Of a DNA stretch of 64,000 nt, positions 8,759 through 16,858 are shown in pieces (positions within the stretch are counted from its first letter, which is position 1; each line of letters opens with the position of its first letter). Location of the stretch: the NCBI GenBank assembly GCA_050949865.1, contig JBMNGN010000004.1, forward strand, positions 124,001-188,000, in the 5' to 3' direction. A program made the position numbers and the translations under genes. A model generated the notes under the pieces. It searched no databases. It was not told where the DNA came from and was given only the letters and a program-made list of their open reading frames with translations. This stretch comes from JBMNGN01 sp050949865. Lineage in GTDB: Bacteria; Bacillota; Syntrophomonadia; Syntrophomonadales; Syntrophomonadaceae.

Positions 8759-10129
8759 CCAACTTGCTAACTGGGTAAAAAGAAAGCAAACCGCCAAAGC
8801 GATGCTTAAAGGAATCAGGAAAGCCATAATCGTCCATTTTATGCTATGAGTTTCTTTATTAATGGTTATTAATGTGGTTCCACATGGGTAATGAAGCAGG
8901 GAAAAAAGCATTACGGAAACTGCCGTTATCCAAGTCCATCCCTGGTCCTCTACCAATAGGGTGGCTAATTCAGTAATACTCCCAATATGGGTCATGATTC
9001 CCATGGATGTGTATCCCATGATTATTAACGGCAACACTATCTCGTTGGCGGGCAAAGCCAGAATAAAGGCCATCAGTATGATGCCGTCCATCCCGATTAT
9101 CCTCCCTGCTGGGTCTAAATAAGTAGCTGCTATGGTTAACAGATTGGCTTCACCTATATAGGAATTAGCTAGAACCCAGATTATGCCGCCGACAGGAGAA
9201 GCCACCAGCAAGGCCCTCCCTAAAACAAATATAGTCCGATCAAATATAGAGCGGATTATTATTCTTCCTACCAGGGGCTTACGATAAGGGGGAAGCTCAA
9301 GGGCGAAAAAGGATGGCATTCCTTTGAGTAAGGTTTTAGACAGTATATAAGAAACTACCAGGGTAACAGTAATCCCTGTAAGGATAATACCGGTTAACGC
9401 CAATGCTGCCACGAAATGATGGCTGTGGGGCACAGCGCTTCCGATAAAGATGGTTGAGAGAATAATCAGGAGCGGAAACCTGCCGTTACATGGAACAAAA
9501 TTATTGGTCAAAATAGCAATCAACCTTTCCCGCGGCGAACCGATTATCCTGCAGGATATAACTCCAGCAGCATTACACCCAAATCCCATGCACATAGTTA
9601 ATGCCTGTTTTCCATGGGCACCGGCTTTACGGAAAATGTTGTCGAGATTAAATGCTACTCGGGGCAGGTATCCCATATCCTCCATAATGGTAAACAAAGG
9701 GAAAAAAATGGCCATTGGCGGCAACATTACCGAAACTACCCAGGCAACACAGCGAAAAACCCCCAGTACCAGGAAACCATGAATCCAATCCGGCAGCAGC
9801 TGCCATAAAGATAGACTGGAAAGCCATTCCTGGATGCTGAAAAGTACTGCCGCTAAAAACGCGGAGGGATAGTTGGCACCAGTTATGGTTATCCAGAGAA
9901 CCACGACCAATAACAATATCATAATAGGATAGCCAAACAATCCGGAGGTAAGTATATTATCCAATACTCTATCCCACTGAAAAGGCATTTGGCCATGATT
10001 AATTACTTTTTTTGCTATCAGTTCGGCCTCACTATAGGTCTTACTGATTATTTCATCTTTAAAAAGGTCCTTGCCTACATTGATTTCGTTAAATATATTT
10101 AAGTCTGCCACATCTTGATGACTGCTCAT
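8753..10129 (-). CDS. feoB: Ferrous iron transport protein FeoB, membrane-domain polypeptide (split gene)
   Basis: This 458-residue product corresponds to FeoB from just after its GTPase/GDI region to the C-terminus. It has many hydrophobic spans and the paired gate motifs: PPMAIFFPLFTIMEDMGYLPR followed by MCMGFGCNAAGV, and NNFVPCNGRFPLL with the conserved cysteines. The frame starts at an ATG overlapping the stop of the GTPase gene (ATGA), with GAAGGAA about nine bases upstream, so it looks like a genuine two-polypeptide FeoB rather than a random frameshift. It moves Fe2+ across the inner membrane. Confidence 0.93.
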   Translation of the reverse strand: MSSHQDVADLNIFNEINVGKDLFKDEIISKTYSEAELIAKKVINHGQMPFQWDRVLDNILTSGLFGYPIMILLLVVVLWITITGANYPSAFLAAVLFSIQEWLSSLSLWQLLPDWIHGFLVLGVFRCVAWVVSVMLPPMAIFFPLFTIMEDMGYLPRVAFNLDNIFRKAGAHGKQALTMCMGFGCNAAGVISCRIIGSPRERLIAILTNNFVPCNGRFPLLIILSTIFIGSAVPHSHHFVAALALTGIILTGITVTLVVSYILSKTLLKGMPSFFALELPPYRKPLVGRIIIRSIFDRTIFVLGRALLVASPVGGIIWVLANSYIGEANLLTIAATYLDPAGRIIGMDGIILMAFILALPANEIVLPLIIMGYTSMGIMTHIGSITELATLLVEDQGWTWITAVSVMLFSLLHYPCGTTLITINKETHSIKWTIMAFLIPLSIALAVCFLFTQLASWL

Positions 10130-10878
10130 CCTTTATCATTTCCTTCGTCCATAATAACCTGCAGGGTCTCAAACAGCTCTTTATCACCACCTATAAACCT
10201 TAGAGCTAACCACCTTGGGTTAATACAAATGCGGTGGGCAAGGGGTTGAAGCTTTTTCTCCACTTCTTCAACCAGGGTTTCCAGTTCTGGAGAGTACCTG
10301 ACCAGGCGAGGTGTTATCTGCACTTTGCCCCTGCTGATATCATCTACCGTTCTTTTTAGTCTTTCCAAGCCTTTCCCGTTTCTGGCCACAGTTGCAACTA
10401 CCGGAACCCCCAGTTCCCTGGAGAGCAGGTTGATATCGACAAAAATAGATTTCCTGATAGCTTCATCGATTAAGTTTACGCATACAACCACTTTCGGCGT
10501 TATCTCAATCACCTGCAAGACCAGGTTTAGGTTTCTTTCCAGGCAGGTAGCATCAGTTACAACAATAGTTACGTCTGGATGGCCAAAACAGATGAAATCC
10601 CTGGTAATTTGTTCATCAGGTGAATCAGCAAATAAGGAATAAGTACCTGGTAAATCGACAATGGTAAAGCTCCGGTTACCATAATTAAACTTGCCCAGGG
10701 CTTGAGTAACGGTCTTACCCGGCCAATTGCCGGTGTGCTGCCTCATCCCGGTTAAAGCATTGAAGATGGTACTCTTCCCGGTATTAGGATTCCCGGCCAA
10801 AGCAATTACCGCCTCTCCCGGCGAAGGGATATCCAGTTTGAACTTCGGGCGAATTTGACCAAGTATTGTAAGATTCAT
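10126..10878 (-). CDS. feoB: FeoB G-protein polypeptide (split gene)
   Basis: A 250-residue FeoB GTPase: G1 GNPNTGKS (29-36), G2 region with the FeoB-specific GNWPGKTV, G3 DLPG (75-78), G4 NLID (135-138, where NxxD is required), followed by a helical GDI-like region. It stops before any membrane span. Starts directly after the feoA stop (TGAATG) and overlaps the membrane subunit by four bases. In normal FeoB both parts are one ~700-residue chain. Confidence 0.94.
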   Translation of the reverse strand: MNLTILGQIRPKFKLDIPSPGEAVIALAGNPNTGKSTIFNALTGMRQHTGNWPGKTVTQALGKFNYGNRSFTIVDLPGTYSLFADSPDEQITRDFICFGHPDVTIVVTDATCLERNLNLVLQVIEITPKVVVCVNLIDEAIRKSIFVDINLLSRELGVPVVATVARNGKGLERLKRTVDDISRGKVQITPRLVRYSPELETLVEEVEKKLQPLAHRICINPRWLALRFIGGDKELFETLQVIMDEGNDKG

Positions 10879-11145
10879 TCAGTCCTTCACCTCGATAACA
10901 ACAATATCAGCTTCACTTTTGCGCAAGGCAATAACCGTGCCTCTTACCAGGTAAGCAATAGGATTACCGGAGGGACTATATCTTAAGTTTTCAATTACCG
11001 TTCCGGTTGTAAAGCCCAAATCAAACAGCCTTCTCTTTACCGGACCTTCAGAGACTACCGCCTTAACTATTCCGCTACTTCCAGGGGGCAATTGAGATAA
11101 TTTAATGGTGATGTTAGCCACCTCTTTCTGCCCAATGATATCCAA
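10879..11145 (-). CDS. feoA: FeoA family protein, small SH3-like partner of FeoB
   Basis: The 88 residues contain the FeoA SH3-like core: LSQLPPGSSGIVKAV, then RRLFDLGFTTGTVIE and IALRKSEADIVVIEV. FeoA is a cytosolic partner needed for FeoB function in several bacteria. The start is uncertain: the TTG at 11145 has no good binding site, while AAAGAGGTGG lies inside the frame and could serve a start a few codons later (no ATG is there). Adjacent to feoB with no gap. Confidence 0.9.
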   Translation of the reverse strand: MDIIGQKEVANITIKLSQLPPGSSGIVKAVVSEGPVKRRLFDLGFTTGTVIENLRYSPSGNPIAYLVRGTVIALRKSEADIVVIEVKD

Positions 11146-11155
11146 GATTAAGAAA

Positions 11156-11171
11156 GTTAGATAAGACTAAC
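11156..11171. promoter_or_regulatory. DtxR/IdeR-like operator upstream of feoA
   Basis: GTTAG-ATAAGA-CTAAC is a perfect inverted repeat just upstream of feoA. It resembles the DtxR/IdeR iron-box core (TTAG...CTAA). With a DtxR-family gene next to the same operon the assignment is plausible. A second inverted repeat, AATCAGT...ACTGATT, lies at 11208-11228. Confidence 0.45.
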
Positions 11172-11227
11172 AATTCGATTATTCCAGTACTTTATAATAA
11201 GCAAATTAATCAGTTAAGGTTACTGAT

Positions 11228-11425
11228 TTAGGGTTTAAACTCTGAAATAGTCCGGTTGGGGTTATGGAATCCAAAAAGGGAAGCATAATTAAGGTTACCT
11301 TTATAATTTGCTGCTGTTAGCCTATTGCCGCAGCTACCGCAGCCAGCTCTGTTTATATATAGTATTAAAAACCCGGCACCTTTCAACCAGCGAATTCTGC
11401 CCTTCAGTCCCACTACCGGACCCAT
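11228..11425 (-). CDS. Small CxxC-containing hypothetical protein
   Basis: A 65-residue frame starting at ATG 11425 (or the TTG one codon earlier) behind CGAGGAG. It is basic at the start, has a hydrophobic stretch (GAGFLILYI), then NRAGCGSCGNRL with a CxxC pair. No family recognised; the segment faintly recalls the N-terminal cysteine region of NuoB/hydrogenase small subunits, but too short to claim. The binding site is the main support that it is expressed. Confidence 0.4.
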   Translation of the reverse strand: MGPVVGLKGRIRWLKGAGFLILYINRAGCGSCGNRLTAANYKGNLNYASLFGFHNPNRTISEFKP

Positions 11426-11467
11426 CAATTGTTTACTCCTCGAGCACTTATTTATGGTTTAAAGCCA

Positions 11468-11497
11468 AAAAATGAAGAGCTCCTGCCAGGAGCTCTT
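11468..11497 (-). terminator. Rho-independent terminator after the crotonase gene
   Basis: Perfect inverted repeat AAGAGCTCCTG/CAGGAGCTCTT (11475-11497) 28 bases past the stop of the 11525-12298 gene; on the minus strand it is followed by CATTTTTTGG, a T run. Confidence 0.8.
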
Positions 11498-11524
11498 ACT
11501 TACTATAAAATGTTCCTCAATTAA

Positions 11525-12298
11525 TTATTTTTTGATCTTGGAGCGGGATACAAAATCCTGTACTAATTGGCGGTGCTCTTCGGATTGAAAGCAAGCCCCT
11601 TGAGCAAAGGCTTCCAGTTCCAATAGGGTGGGTAAATCACAGCTTAAACTCCGGTTTAGAATTGATTTGGCCAAACCAAGGGCTATCGGGGAACCTGCGG
11701 CAATCTTTTTTGCCTGCTCGTACACAACAGTTTCGAGTTCATTTCTGGGAACCACATAATTAATCATCCCTAAATCCTTAGCCTGTTGAGCAGTGAACAT
11801 TTCTCCCGTAAATATCAATTCCTTGGCTTTGGGCAGGCCAACCAGCCGGGGCAGAAAGTACATGCCCCCGCAATCCGGAATTAAACCGATCTTAATGAAG
11901 ATCTCGGCGAATTGGGCTTCTTCTGCGGCAATTATAATATCCCCGCAGAGTGCCAAATTGCATCCTGCTCCGACCGCTATGCCATTGACAGCACAGATTA
12001 CTGGTTTTTCCAGGTTGACAATGGTGGTAAGCAAACGGCTGAGGCTTTGAATCCTCTTTCTACCGCTGATCACGTCTATCTCATTTTCGACAAAAGACTG
12101 GATATCCCCCCCGGCGCTAAACGCTCGACCCGCGCCTGTAATGACAATAACCCGGATATCATCATTCCGGGCAAACCCTTCCAGGGCCTGGATCATTTCC
12201 TCGCGCATGACCATGTTCAAGGCATTTAGTTTCTCAGGCCGATTCATGGTCAAATAGCCAATTCCTTCTTTTTCATTTACTGTAATGGCAGTAAACAC
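11525..12298 (-). CDS. Enoyl-CoA hydratase/isomerase family protein
   Basis: Crotonase fold of 257 residues: N-terminal MNRPEKLNALN, the oxyanion-hole segments GAGRAFSAGGDI and AVNGIAVGAGCNLALCGD, and KELIFTGEMFTA. The GTG at 12298 is the best start because GGAGGGAGGAG lies just upstream. In the segment FIKIGLIPDCGG the first hydratase glutamate position is occupied by Phe, while Asp sits in PDCGG as in PaaG-type isomerases, so isomerase or another crotonase activity is as likely as hydration (inference from alignment by eye). Acts on acyl-CoA; no other beta-oxidation gene adjoins it. Confidence 0.9.
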   Translation of the reverse strand: MFTAITVNEKEGIGYLTMNRPEKLNALNMVMREEMIQALEGFARNDDIRVIVITGAGRAFSAGGDIQSFVENEIDVISGRKRIQSLSRLLTTIVNLEKPVICAVNGIAVGAGCNLALCGDIIIAAEEAQFAEIFIKIGLIPDCGGMYFLPRLVGLPKAKELIFTGEMFTAQQAKDLGMINYVVPRNELETVVYEQAKKIAAGSPIALGLAKSILNRSLSCDLPTLLELEAFAQGACFQSEEHRQLVQDFVSRSKIKK

Positions 12299-12408
12299 TC
12301 TATCTCCTCCCTCCACTTTTTCTCAATGCCCTGCAGGGCTTTCTAATACATATGTTAAGTCAAATTATAACATCCCTAATATGTATATAATACCATTGCA
12401 GGGAAGAT

Positions 12409-13881
12409 TTACCTAGCATTACCAGGCCATACCACGTATTCAAAAGCCTTGTCCTTAAACAGCCTCAAGCACACATCAACCACTTTGGAATCATATAATG
12501 TATCCCGGTTACGGGCGATTTCCAGCAATGCCTCCTGGAAGGTATGAGCAGCCCGATACGGCCGGTGGGAGGCCATAGCCTCCACAACATCCGCAACCGC
12601 AATTATCCTAGCGGCAATGATGATTTCATCGCCCTTTAAACCATTGGGATAGCCGGAACCATCCATTCTTTCGTGATGCTGGAGAATTATATCGGCTACA
12701 TTCCCTACAAAAGGTATAGGTTTAACAATATCATAGCCAACTCTGGGGTGGGTCCTAATAATACCTAGTTCCCAGCTATTGATCTCACCGGATTTAGTCA
12801 AGATTTCCCCGGGTATGTATATCTTGCCGATATCATGAAGCAGGCCGGCCAAACGAAGTTCTTCCACTCTCTCTTCCGAAAACCCCATTTTCCTGGCAAT
12901 TATACAAGCCAACTGCGCCACCCGTCTTTGATGCCCGGCGGTATACGGGTCTCTTTTTTCTGATGCAGCCAAAAGGGCATTGACAGTGCCGTCAAGGGTA
13001 GATTTCAGTTTTTGATAACTGGTGATAAGCTCCCCTTCCAACCTTTTCCGGGCAGCCATTTCTTCTTTTAGTTTTTTATAAGCCCTCTCCAGTTCAATAG
13101 TCTGTTCCTGTAGTTTAAGCTCTGTTTCCTGGTTGGTTTTCCGTAATGCGTCTTCTGCCATCCGGCGCTCGGTAATATCTGTCCCTACCGATTGGAGCTC
13201 CATTAAATTGCCTTCCTGATCAAAAACCAGTTTATCAGTCCACTGTTGCCAGCATATCCTTCCATCTGGCATCACAACCCGAATCTGATAGGTGGTTATC
13301 GGATTATCTTTACTAAGTAAAGACTGGTACTCTTCAACCAACTTCCTGTCTGATTCCGATATCACAGGGATAAACTTATGCCCAATTACTTCCTCCCTCT
13401 TGAGCCCGAAATAATCGCAACAAGCCTGATTAATATAAGTTATGCTTCCATCAGGCAGGTACCTGATCACAAAATCGGTTTGATCCTCTATAATAGAACG
13501 GTACCTATCCCTTTCAGTAACCAGCCTAAGCTCGTTTTCCTTAATAAAGGTAAGGTCGCGGTATATGCACAATACGAGATTTCCGCCTGCCTTATCAACG
13601 ATTTGTTGGCTGCAGAGCTCGTATAGCTTATACTCCCCAGATTTGCCTCTAAGCCTTAATTGTAGATTGCCTGAATTACCTGACAGTAACCGGTTGTATT
13701 TGGACAATGCTCTCTTATCGTCCGGGTGAATAATCTCCGTCAGGCTTCGGCCAATTGCCTCATCCCGTTCATAACCAAGTTTTTGGTTAAAAGCCTGGTT
13801 TACATAAACGAATTTTAAGTTATCTTTTCGGTTTATGGTCAGAATTTCCGGCACGTAATTAAGTATAGAGTTATGTTTCAT
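12409..13881 (-). CDS. PAS-PAS-HD-GYP signalling protein (probable cyclic-di-GMP phosphodiesterase)
   Basis: A 490-residue soluble protein with two PAS domains (about 5-105 and 125-245; the second ends in the typical GTDITERRMAE linker), a coiled coil (~240-295) and an HD-GYP domain. The metal motif LLHDIGK, a following HHERMDGSGYPNGL with the GYP signature and an ARIIAVADV segment are intact, so hydrolysis of cyclic di-GMP is expected. No receiver domain or membrane span is present; the input is probably a small cytosolic ligand or redox cofactor bound by PAS. Gene stands alone between two crotonase genes. Confidence 0.93.
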   Translation of the reverse strand: MKHNSILNYVPEILTINRKDNLKFVYVNQAFNQKLGYERDEAIGRSLTEIIHPDDKRALSKYNRLLSGNSGNLQLRLRGKSGEYKLYELCSQQIVDKAGGNLVLCIYRDLTFIKENELRLVTERDRYRSIIEDQTDFVIRYLPDGSITYINQACCDYFGLKREEVIGHKFIPVISESDRKLVEEYQSLLSKDNPITTYQIRVVMPDGRICWQQWTDKLVFDQEGNLMELQSVGTDITERRMAEDALRKTNQETELKLQEQTIELERAYKKLKEEMAARKRLEGELITSYQKLKSTLDGTVNALLAASEKRDPYTAGHQRRVAQLACIIARKMGFSEERVEELRLAGLLHDIGKIYIPGEILTKSGEINSWELGIIRTHPRVGYDIVKPIPFVGNVADIILQHHERMDGSGYPNGLKGDEIIIAARIIAVADVVEAMASHRPYRAAHTFQEALLEIARNRDTLYDSKVVDVCLRLFKDKAFEYVVWPGNAR

Positions 13882-14047
13882 AGTAATCCCCTGGGTTTTA
13901 ATTCATTTTCTACCATTACTAGTTTGTATAACAACCTAAGTAAGCAAAAATTTGTAAAGGATACTTGTGCTTGGCTCTTACTGCCTTCCTTACCCGGGCC
14001 ATGAACAATCAAATTCTTTATAAAAATAAACCCACCTTAAGCATGTA

Positions 14048-14836
14048 TTAACAGCCCTTAAACACTGGCGGCCTCTTTTCTCTAGCAGCTGCCAGGCCTT
14101 CTTTCATGTCTTCAGTAGTTGAACATATAACCTGGGCAGAAGACTCATAATCTAACGTGCTCTCTAAATCCTGGTTAAGCCCGCGGTAGACGGACTTTTT
14201 TATGAAACGGGCTGGTATTACAGGATTGCGCGCTATCTTCTCCGCCAGACTCAGGGCAAACTGGTTAAGGTTTTCGGGCTCTACTAAATGGTTAACAATC
14301 CCTATTCTAAAAGCTTCCTGGGCATCAATCTGATCGCCTGTCAGGCACAATTCAAGGGTCTTGGCAGTCCCTATAATCCTGGTCAATAAATGGGTGGTAC
14401 CCATGCCTGGGTGTAATCCAAGGCGAATAAATGGCATGGAAATCTTCAGATCAGTACTGGCCACTCTTATATCGCAGGCCAGGGCCAAACATAAACCTAC
14501 TCCTATGGCATATCCTTTTATCGCAGCAATAGTTGGTATCTTTAAATCCCGAATAGAAAGAAAACTTTTATAATAATTCACCAGGTCTGACTTAGCCTTG
14601 GCCGGAGGGGCATTAAACTGGTCGAAAGCAGATTGCAGATCACCGCCTGAACTGAACGATTTTCCCTGCCCGGTAAGTACCAGGACTCTGGTATCAGGAT
14701 CATTCTTAATCAATTGGACTGCTTCCTTAAACTCATTCTTCATTTCCATGGTCATGGCATTTATCTTTTCAGGCTGATTTAGGGTTAGAATTGTTACATT
14801 ATTACTTGTTTCAACCAACAGCGTCTTCCATTTCAT
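14048..14836 (-). CDS. Enoyl-CoA hydratase/isomerase family protein (second copy)
   Basis: A 262-residue crotonase-fold protein from the ATG at 14836 (TAGGAGTGG upstream; eight extra codons are open further up). Motifs: LNQPEKINAMTMEM, GQGKSFSSGGDLQ, AIKGYAIGVGLCLALACD, and TLELCLTGDQIDA. The loop RLGLHPGMGTTHLL has Gly where many hydratases have a catalytic acid, so the exact reaction is unclear. It is distinct in sequence from the 11525-12298 paralogue. Confidence 0.9.
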   Translation of the reverse strand: MKWKTLLVETSNNVTILTLNQPEKINAMTMEMKNEFKEAVQLIKNDPDTRVLVLTGQGKSFSSGGDLQSAFDQFNAPPAKAKSDLVNYYKSFLSIRDLKIPTIAAIKGYAIGVGLCLALACDIRVASTDLKISMPFIRLGLHPGMGTTHLLTRIIGTAKTLELCLTGDQIDAQEAFRIGIVNHLVEPENLNQFALSLAEKIARNPVIPARFIKKSVYRGLNQDLESTLDYESSAQVICSTTEDMKEGLAAAREKRPPVFKGC

Positions 14837-15065
14837 TAGAACCACTCCTATCATCATCACTTTTACAGCCTAGTTTAGCAGGTTTATTACCCAGTAAAAA
14901 ATATCATACACCAAAACAACCAAATGAAATCACAATACCTAACCCCGATTGATCAATATGTATAATAATATCATTTTTTGACATCAGATTCCATCAATGG
15001 ACAGTATATCCAAATGCTATTCGACATTTTATTAAAAGGGTGCTTTTATAACCGTGCCCGCTTAT

Positions 15066-15103
15066 AAAAAAGAGACAATGCTATAAGCACTGCCTCTTGC
15101 TTT
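15066..15103 (-). terminator. Rho-independent terminator
   Basis: AAGAGACAATGC-TATAA-GCACTGCCTCTT forms an imperfect stem 30 bases beyond the stop of the 15133-16617 gene; on the minus strand it runs into TTTTTTATAAG. Confidence 0.65.
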
Positions 15104-15132
15104 AGGGATGTTGTTTCCAATTAACTGGCCTT

Positions 15133-16617
15133 TTAAATAACCATTTTCAATTCTTTTAGTAGAGTGTTAGCCGCCTTTAACTGTTGATTGATTCTGGTAG
15201 CCAGGGTTTGCTTCATGCTGGTCTCAAATATAAAGCTGTTTACCCCCAGAAATTCTCCTGCACTCCTAGCCAGACTCCCTTTAACCGGATATTTTAACAG
15301 GGTGTATTTATGGCTGGACTTGGAAATATCCTTATTCAGTTCTTTCACGATTTTGGTACCCATGGAGTACATCTCGGTGCTGGGATAACGGATTAAGGTT
15401 TGTCCGACTGAATCAGTGGCAGGATTTAAATAATAATCGAATCCTTCATGCATATCCATGAGCCAATCAACCTTATACTTTTTCACTACGTCATAAATAG
15501 CCCTGGATAACGTAGTTGAAGGATTGCTATTACTCGTTTTGGGGAAATTCCGGTTAAGATCGCTTCCGCCCGGTCCGGTTCTTTTCTTCACCTCTACTGC
15601 TCTTTTGTTGGCCTCGGGCAGGACCAGCAGGGTTCCTCTCTCAATGGAAATGTCTTTCATTTTAGTGGCCGCCCGTATACCGGCGATTTCACTGCCATGA
15701 ACTCCCCCTACTATCATAACTACTGGCCCGGGGATTCCACTGTCGATTATGTATAAATCAGTAGCCCATTTAGTTCCTGGGGCAAGCACTACTTTTTCCC
15801 GGGTTTCTGTAGCGGGCAAATCCTTAACCCCAATTTCGTCCAGCAGAATTTCTACGGCTTTGACATGATGGTTTATCCTGGTTTCCAGATCTTGTTTATT
15901 GCAGGTTTCAAATATTAAACTGTTAACCCCCAGAAATTCTGCCGCACTGCGAGCCAAACTGCCTTGCACCGGGTATTTAAGCATAGAAAACTGCTCATCA
16001 GGATTGGATATGGATTGGTTAAGCTTATTAACCATCTTTTCAAAAACCTTGACTGCATCCTTCTGAGGAGGATAGTAGATTAAACTCTGCCCGGTATTGC
16101 CTTTCTTAACCTTGGAATAGCCTGAGCCTTCATGCAGATCCATAAGCCAGTCTACTTGAAAATCTCTTACTACACCATAGATTTCTTGAACCAGGATGCT
16201 GGTCGGCTGTTCATTGCTGGTTTTCGGAAAAACCCTGTTTAAATCAGCCTCTCCTGCCACGGTTCGTTGGTTTAATTGAACTGCCCTTTTATTAGCCTCC
16301 GGCAAAACCAGGAGAGTGCCCTTATCTATATTTAGTTTTGATATCTCCCATGCAGCTTTTACTCCTGCTGCTCCATCGCCATGCATACCACCAACTACCA
16401 TAACTACCGGACCGGGTTGTCCGCTTTGAATGACGTATAAGTCTGTAGCGTAATCGGTCCCGGCGGCCAGTACTATCTTGTGCTGGGTTTGTTGTCCAGC
16501 ATACGACGTTGACGCAGCTTCGGATTTAAGTGGTGCTCCCAGAATAGTGGCAAACACCAGGGCCATTATAATAATGGCATCCAGTACACAATTTCCCGCA
16601 AATCTTACTTTTTTCAT
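15133..16617 (-). CDS. Exported tandem-duplicated succinylglutamate desuccinylase/aspartoacylase-like hydrolase
   Basis: A 494-residue protein with a signal peptide (KK, hydrophobic 12-28, AEAAS-like cleavage region near 33-36) and two copies of an M14/AstE-AspA-type domain, about 46-265 and 275-494, very alike to each other. Repeat 2 keeps the zinc set: HGSE (His307, Glu310), His390 in MDMHEGF, catalytic-type Glu465 in IFET, and DLNRNFPKT. Repeat 1 has HGDG (His79, but Gly82 where the ligand Glu should be) with His162 and Glu237 kept. Only the second copy is expected to bind zinc normally. Secreted members may trim peptidoglycan or peptides; substrate unknown. Confidence 0.85.
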   Translation of the reverse strand: MKKVRFAGNCVLDAIIIMALVFATILGAPLKSEAASTSYAGQQTQHKIVLAAGTDYATDLYVIQSGQPGPVVMVVGGMHGDGAAGVKAAWEISKLNIDKGTLLVLPEANKRAVQLNQRTVAGEADLNRVFPKTSNEQPTSILVQEIYGVVRDFQVDWLMDLHEGSGYSKVKKGNTGQSLIYYPPQKDAVKVFEKMVNKLNQSISNPDEQFSMLKYPVQGSLARSAAEFLGVNSLIFETCNKQDLETRINHHVKAVEILLDEIGVKDLPATETREKVVLAPGTKWATDLYIIDSGIPGPVVMIVGGVHGSEIAGIRAATKMKDISIERGTLLVLPEANKRAVEVKKRTGPGGSDLNRNFPKTSNSNPSTTLSRAIYDVVKKYKVDWLMDMHEGFDYYLNPATDSVGQTLIRYPSTEMYSMGTKIVKELNKDISKSSHKYTLLKYPVKGSLARSAGEFLGVNSFIFETSMKQTLATRINQQLKAANTLLKELKMVI

Positions 16618-16787
16618 GCTTTTTCATTCCCTCCCTGTGTTAAATATTTTATGTAAAAAAGTAATTATTAGTATTTTTCGACACTAATTAGCAAGTCTCC
16701 TTCTTATAATTATTAGTAAATATTATCTATATTAGTAAATTTTTGTTATTTTGCCATAGTTTGTAATTTTTTATGTTATTTTTAGAC

Positions 16788-16815
16788 AAAAAAAAGAGGG
16801 CATTTTAATGCCCCC
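16788..16815 (-). terminator. Rho-independent terminator after the Na/Pi cotransporter gene
   Basis: GGGCATT-TT-AATGCCC (16798-16813) lies 45 bases past the stop; on the minus strand it is followed by CTCTTTTTTTT. Confidence 0.85.
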
Positions 16816-16858
16816 AAGTTGGTTGGAATATTATAAAAATGATTTAAATATTGTACGA

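Noticed and set aside
8753..10878. FeoB frameshift pseudogene
   Set aside because: The junction has a designed ATGA overlap with a ribosome site and both halves keep all motifs, so a genuine split is more likely.
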